Positions 61,584-64,000 of a stretch of 64,000 bases of DNA are shown one piece after another. The position numbers were made by a program, and so were the translations under genes. The stretch's first letter is position 1, and each line of letters starts with the position of its first letter. Origin of the DNA: Nocardia nova (GTDB lineage: Bacteria; Actinomycetota; Actinomycetes; Mycobacteriales; Mycobacteriaceae); contig NZ_PSZE01000028.1 in assembly GCF_002933465.1 (NCBI RefSeq), forward strand, positions 24,199-88,198, in the 5' to 3' direction. Under the pieces are notes generated by a model. The model searched no databases. It was not told the origin of the DNA and was given only the letters and a program-made list of their open reading frames with translations.

Positions 61584-61793
61584 TCACGGCACCACGGCAT
61601 CGTCGCGGACGTGCGAGGTGGCCGCGGGTTCGTACCGGCCCGCGGGACGCCCGATGGCGCCACCGCCGATGACGATCCGGGACGGTGCATATCGTCCGCC
61701 GAGCGCGGGCTCCTCGGCCGGAACAGGGTTTCGCCCGTACAGGTCGGCCAGTATGCGGCCCAGAGGAATACGGTCGTCGGGATCCCGCGGCGA
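61584..61793 (-). other. Open segment with protein-like composition and no start codon
   Basis: The minus strand is open for 70 codons and reads DPDDRIPLGRILADLYGRNP then AEEPALGGRYAPSRIVIGGG and a short end. Composition and codon use look coding, but ATG, GTG and TTG starts are missing. It lies directly downstream of the small wHTH-like gene on the same strand and may be a decayed gene end. Confidence 0.35.
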
Positions 61794-61805
61794 TCAGCAG
61801 GCCGA

Positions 61806-62066
61806 TCACCGGATCGTCGCCGCGACGGCGCGACCGTGCGGGCTCAGCTGTCGTCGGGCGTGGTCCCGGCTCGGGACGATCACGCCGCGAGCGTGCAGGC
61901 GGGCCAGGGCGCGGCGAATGCTTCGCGCAGTATGCGCCGTGGCCCGTCGCAGTGGGGCGGTGGTGCGGAGACCTCCCGGCGCGAGCGTGCGCAGGACGGC
62001 GCGCTCGCTCGGATTCACGCTCGGGCTCCGGATGCGCTCCACCGTGCGAAAGACAATCGAGGGCAT
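61806..62066 (-). CDS. Small winged-helix-like protein
   Basis: 86 residues from ATG 62066. PSVNPSERAVLRTLAPGGLRTTAPLRRATAHTARSIRRALARLHARGVIVPSRDHARR is a plausible wHTH with a basic recognition helix. It overlaps the upstream gene's last 52 bp in another frame. Probably co-transcribed with it. Not a recognised family; low certainty that it is translated. Confidence 0.5.
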   Translation of the reverse strand: MPSIVFRTVERIRSPSVNPSERAVLRTLAPGGLRTTAPLRRATAHTARSIRRALARLHARGVIVPSRDHARRQLSPHGRAVAATIR

Positions 62067-62320
62067 GCGGTTTCGACGTCCGCTAGGTGCATGATCAGGT
62101 CGAGGGTGCGGACGTCGAGATGGGCGGGTGCGGGCATGACGATCGCATCCACGTCGGCAGTTCGGATCTGGTCGATCAGCGGAATCGTCCGATGCGGGAC
62201 CGGCCAGACCAGTGTGTAGCCGAGGTGGCGGGCGAGCCGTTTCACCTGTGCCGCATCCCAATTCGGTGCGGTACTGACCTCCGGATCGATCCAGGCCAGC
62301 GCTGTCGGACGTGTTCTCAT
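62015..62320 (-). CDS. Small Nocardia-type protein with a resolvase-like pattern
   Basis: 101 residues from ATG 62320 with AGGAGGGG at good spacing. LAWIDPEVS, then RLARHLGYTLVWP, then PLIDQIRTADVDAIVMPAPAHLD and DVETACPRLSFARW echo the strand-helix pattern of serine-recombinase N-terminal domains, but no catalytic Ser or Arg motif is visible. I recall similar short proteins in Nocardia genomes without an assigned role. Divergent from the XRE gene across 106 bp. Confidence 0.65.
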   Translation of the reverse strand: MRTRPTALAWIDPEVSTAPNWDAAQVKRLARHLGYTLVWPVPHRTIPLIDQIRTADVDAIVMPAPAHLDVRTLDLIMHLADVETACPRLSFARWSASGARA

Positions 62321-62414
62321 CCGTACCCCTCCTGTCTGTGTATTTCAGATTCGGCGCAGGTAGGAGCCCCGAGGACCAGTGAAGGGACAGGGGGACAGGG
62401 CGGCAGTATCGATC

Positions 62415-62420
62415 TACTCT
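62415..62420 (+). promoter_or_regulatory. -10 element TACTCT of the XRE gene
   Basis: TACTCT ends 6 nt before ATG 62427; a leaderless transcript is predicted. In the same gap the minus-strand gene has a strong ribosome site. Confidence 0.5.
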
Positions 62421-62426
62421 CGGAAC

Positions 62427-63587
62427 ATGGGCGAACACGTGGGGCGGCGAATCGCATCCGAGCGCAAGATCGCCGGTTTGGGGCAGCGCCAATTGGCGGC
62501 GCGCGCGAACTACTCGCTGTCGATGGTGAAGGCGGTCGAGCAGGGGCGAGAGGTTGCGTCGCCGGGGTTCATCTCGGCCGTCGCGCGGGCGTTGCACATC
62601 ACGCCCGAACAGCTCACCGGGGCGCCGTACGACGACGGAAAGCCGTTGTCGGACGCGGTGAACGAGCTATCGGTACTGCTCACCGAGGGGCGATACGCGC
62701 GAGCGGCGGAGCCGGGCACGCTCGTTCAACTGGAATCGGAACTGATTGCGGCGCAACGGCTCTACCGGAGCGATCGAACGCGTCAAACGATCGAGGTACT
62801 GCCGGACTTGCTTCGCCGTCTGCACGGCGCGGTGCGAGATCTGAGCGGCGATGAGCGAGCGCGGGCATACACGCTGCTGACCGCGGCCTACGTCCTGGCG
62901 GAATGGTCGGTACGCCGCACCGGGCACATGATGCTCGCCCTTCCGGCATTGGATCTGGCGGATACCTATGCCCCGCTGGCCGACGACTCGAACTACGCGG
63001 CGTTCTCGGTACTGGCACGCGCACGGGCGCTCACGCACTACGGCGAGTCGGAAGTCGCTGCGCAGCTGATCGATTCGGCGCTGGACGCGGCGGACGATTC
63101 TCATGCCGGGATGGTGCTCGCCGGCTACTCACATCTCGCCGGCGCGATCAACGAAGCGCGCTCCTTGAATTACGCACGTGCGCTGGACCATATCGGTTCC
63201 GCACGTGAACTGGCCGCACACACCGGCGAGACCGACCTCTACATGACTGCGTTCGGTCCGCTGAACGTCGACATACATGCTCACGCAGTAGAACTCGAAG
63301 CGGGCGACCCGAACAGGGCGGCTATCGCCGGCGCACAACTAGCCGCGCCGGCGGGTGCGCCGCCTACCCGCGTCGGCCATCACTGGCAGGACAATGCGCG
63401 GGCGTGGTTGATGTCCGGCAAGCCGGATCGAGCGCTGGCGGCGCTCAACAAGGCCCGCGCCGCCGCGCCGCAGCAGACGCGATTGCATCCGTCGGTGCGC
63501 GAAACGGTGTACGGCATCGCTGCGGCACAGCGCCGTCAGTCGGAAGGGTTGCTGGGATTCGCCGCGTGGATCGGCGCGGGACTGTAG
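62427..63587 (+). CDS. XRE-family regulator with helical-repeat domain
   Basis: 386 residues. An HTH at about 1-65 (HVGRRIASERKIAGLGQRQLAARANYSLSMVKAVEQG), then about 310 residues of TPR-like helical repeats (for example YAAFSVLARARALTHYGESEVAAQLIDSAL and ARALDHIGSARELAAHTGE). Regulators of this build are common in Streptomyces and Nocardia. The repeats may bind a peptide or partner. It could control the divergent small genes. Confidence 0.85.
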   Translation: MGEHVGRRIASERKIAGLGQRQLAARANYSLSMVKAVEQGREVASPGFISAVARALHITPEQLTGAPYDDGKPLSDAVNELSVLLTEGRYARAAEPGTLVQLESELIAAQRLYRSDRTRQTIEVLPDLLRRLHGAVRDLSGDERARAYTLLTAAYVLAEWSVRRTGHMMLALPALDLADTYAPLADDSNYAAFSVLARARALTHYGESEVAAQLIDSALDAADDSHAGMVLAGYSHLAGAINEARSLNYARALDHIGSARELAAHTGETDLYMTAFGPLNVDIHAHAVELEAGDPNRAAIAGAQLAAPAGAPPTRVGHHWQDNARAWLMSGKPDRALAALNKARAAAPQQTRLHPSVRETVYGIAAAQRRQSEGLLGFAAWIGAGL

Positions 63588-63660
63588 AGGTCGTCCTCTT
63601 CTCTGCGCGGCACGATTCGGCGATGAACGCGGGCAGAGAAGCCATTCGAGTCGTTTACGG

Positions 63661-63915
63661 TCAATTCGGGTCGAACGCCCGGGCGACCGTAAGGCTGTCC
63701 TCGTAGACGTGGTGACGAGTGATCAGGCCGTTCTCGACCGTGAGGTGAAGGGCGAAGCGGGCACGATAGGGGCGACGGGTCGCGCGCGCGGTTTGGCGAA
63801 TTTCGCCCGCTACCACCGCATCCGGGCCGTCGACGAGAATTCGCTCGACCACCGTGTCGACCTCTTCGGGGATTGTCGGCAGCACGTGAAAAATGACCAC
63901 CGCGCGGCAACTCAA
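63661..63915 (-). CDS. NTF2/SnoaL-like protein (start uncertain)
   Basis: 84 residues from a TTG at 63915; the frame stays open to the window end (64000), so the true start probably lies beyond it. VDTVVERILVDGPDAVVAGEIRQTARATRRPYRARFALHLTVENGLITRHHVYEDS is characteristic of SnoaL-like/ketosteroid isomerase-type folds. It may take part in small-molecule metabolism. Convergent with the XRE gene. Confidence 0.65.
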   Translation of the reverse strand: MSCRAVVIFHVLPTIPEEVDTVVERILVDGPDAVVAGEIRQTARATRRPYRARFALHLTVENGLITRHHVYEDSLTVARAFDPN

Positions 63916-64000
63916 AACGGACCACCTGGTCGGTGACCCTGGCTGTATCCGAGCCAGGGAGGACCGAAGGGATGCTTGCTGTGGAGGATTGGGCTGAGAT

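Noticed and set aside
61390..62219. Open frames of up to 235 codons on the plus strand.
   Set aside because: Low-complexity Arg/Gly/Ser composition, with no ribosome site or leaderless -10. They run antisense to the small minus-strand genes.

Overview
The window is high-GC actinobacterial DNA, most probably Nocardia or a close relative (Rhodococcus, Gordonia). It encodes mycothiol synthesis (mshA), SenX3-RegX3, HbhA, the 33-residue ribosomal protein bS22, an L,D-transpeptidase and a WS/DGAT-type acyltransferase. From about 1.2 to 59 kb the gene order closely follows the M. tuberculosis segment I remember as Rv0472c to Rv0529, so most of the window is a conserved chromosomal backbone. Names come from reading the translated sequences and from synteny; no database search was run.

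Layout. 0-5.3 kb: ABC1 kinase (cut by the window edge), TetR regulator, DUF445 membrane protein, XRE regulator translationally coupled to hbhA, DUF2516 protein. 5.4-7.7 kb: two paralogous alpha/beta hydrolases sharing an upstream palindrome. 7.9-16.4 kb: purU, deoC, a DUF2993-like protein, an orphan AbiEi-like antitoxin, a methyltransferase, two DUF2505 genes, murB, a lipoprotein L,D-transpeptidase, an SDR. 16.4-20.1 kb: a pair of 64-bp repeats, then LysR, SRPBCC-like, CMD-family and quinone oxidoreductase genes, ending in the remnant of a HIT gene. This stretch interrupts the mycobacterial order. 20.3-24.2 kb: hydrolase, mshA, YbjN protein, ROK kinase. 24.2-25.4 kb: decayed genes. 25.4-31.3 kb: gpm1, secreted CocE/S15 hydrolase, senX3-regX3, a small secreted protein. 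31.4-43.0 kb: FMN reductase, Rv0495c-like cysteine-rich protein, ppx, proline-rich membrane protein, TIM-barrel protein, thioesterase, proC, excisionase-like HTH, bS22, epimerase, acyltransferase, HAD phosphatase, glutaredoxin. 43.2-48.3 kb: rex-hemA-hemC-hemD with a Rex operator in front. 48.3-52.5 kb: small proteins and hemB. 52.7-59.1 kb: hemL, a phosphoglycerate mutase-like gene and the system II cytochrome c maturation set. 59-64 kb: WS/DGAT enzyme, an ECF sigma factor remnant, a gene-poor stretch, two overlapping small genes divergent from an XRE regulator, and an NTF2-like gene running toward the window edge.

Two themes connect the genes. The tetrapyrrole and cytochrome c genes (rex-hemACD, hemB, hemL-ccdA-resB-ccsA) form a redox-linked block: Rex senses NADH/NAD+, the hem genes make heme, and the ccs genes attach it to exported cytochromes. 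The envelope genes (murB, L,D-transpeptidase, hbhA, acyltransferases) fit a mycolata cell wall. Many genes have a TANNNT -10 element ending only 6-8 nt before the start codon, which predicts widespread leaderless transcription and helps to choose starts. No rRNA, tRNA, CRISPR array, phage or intact insertion sequence was seen.
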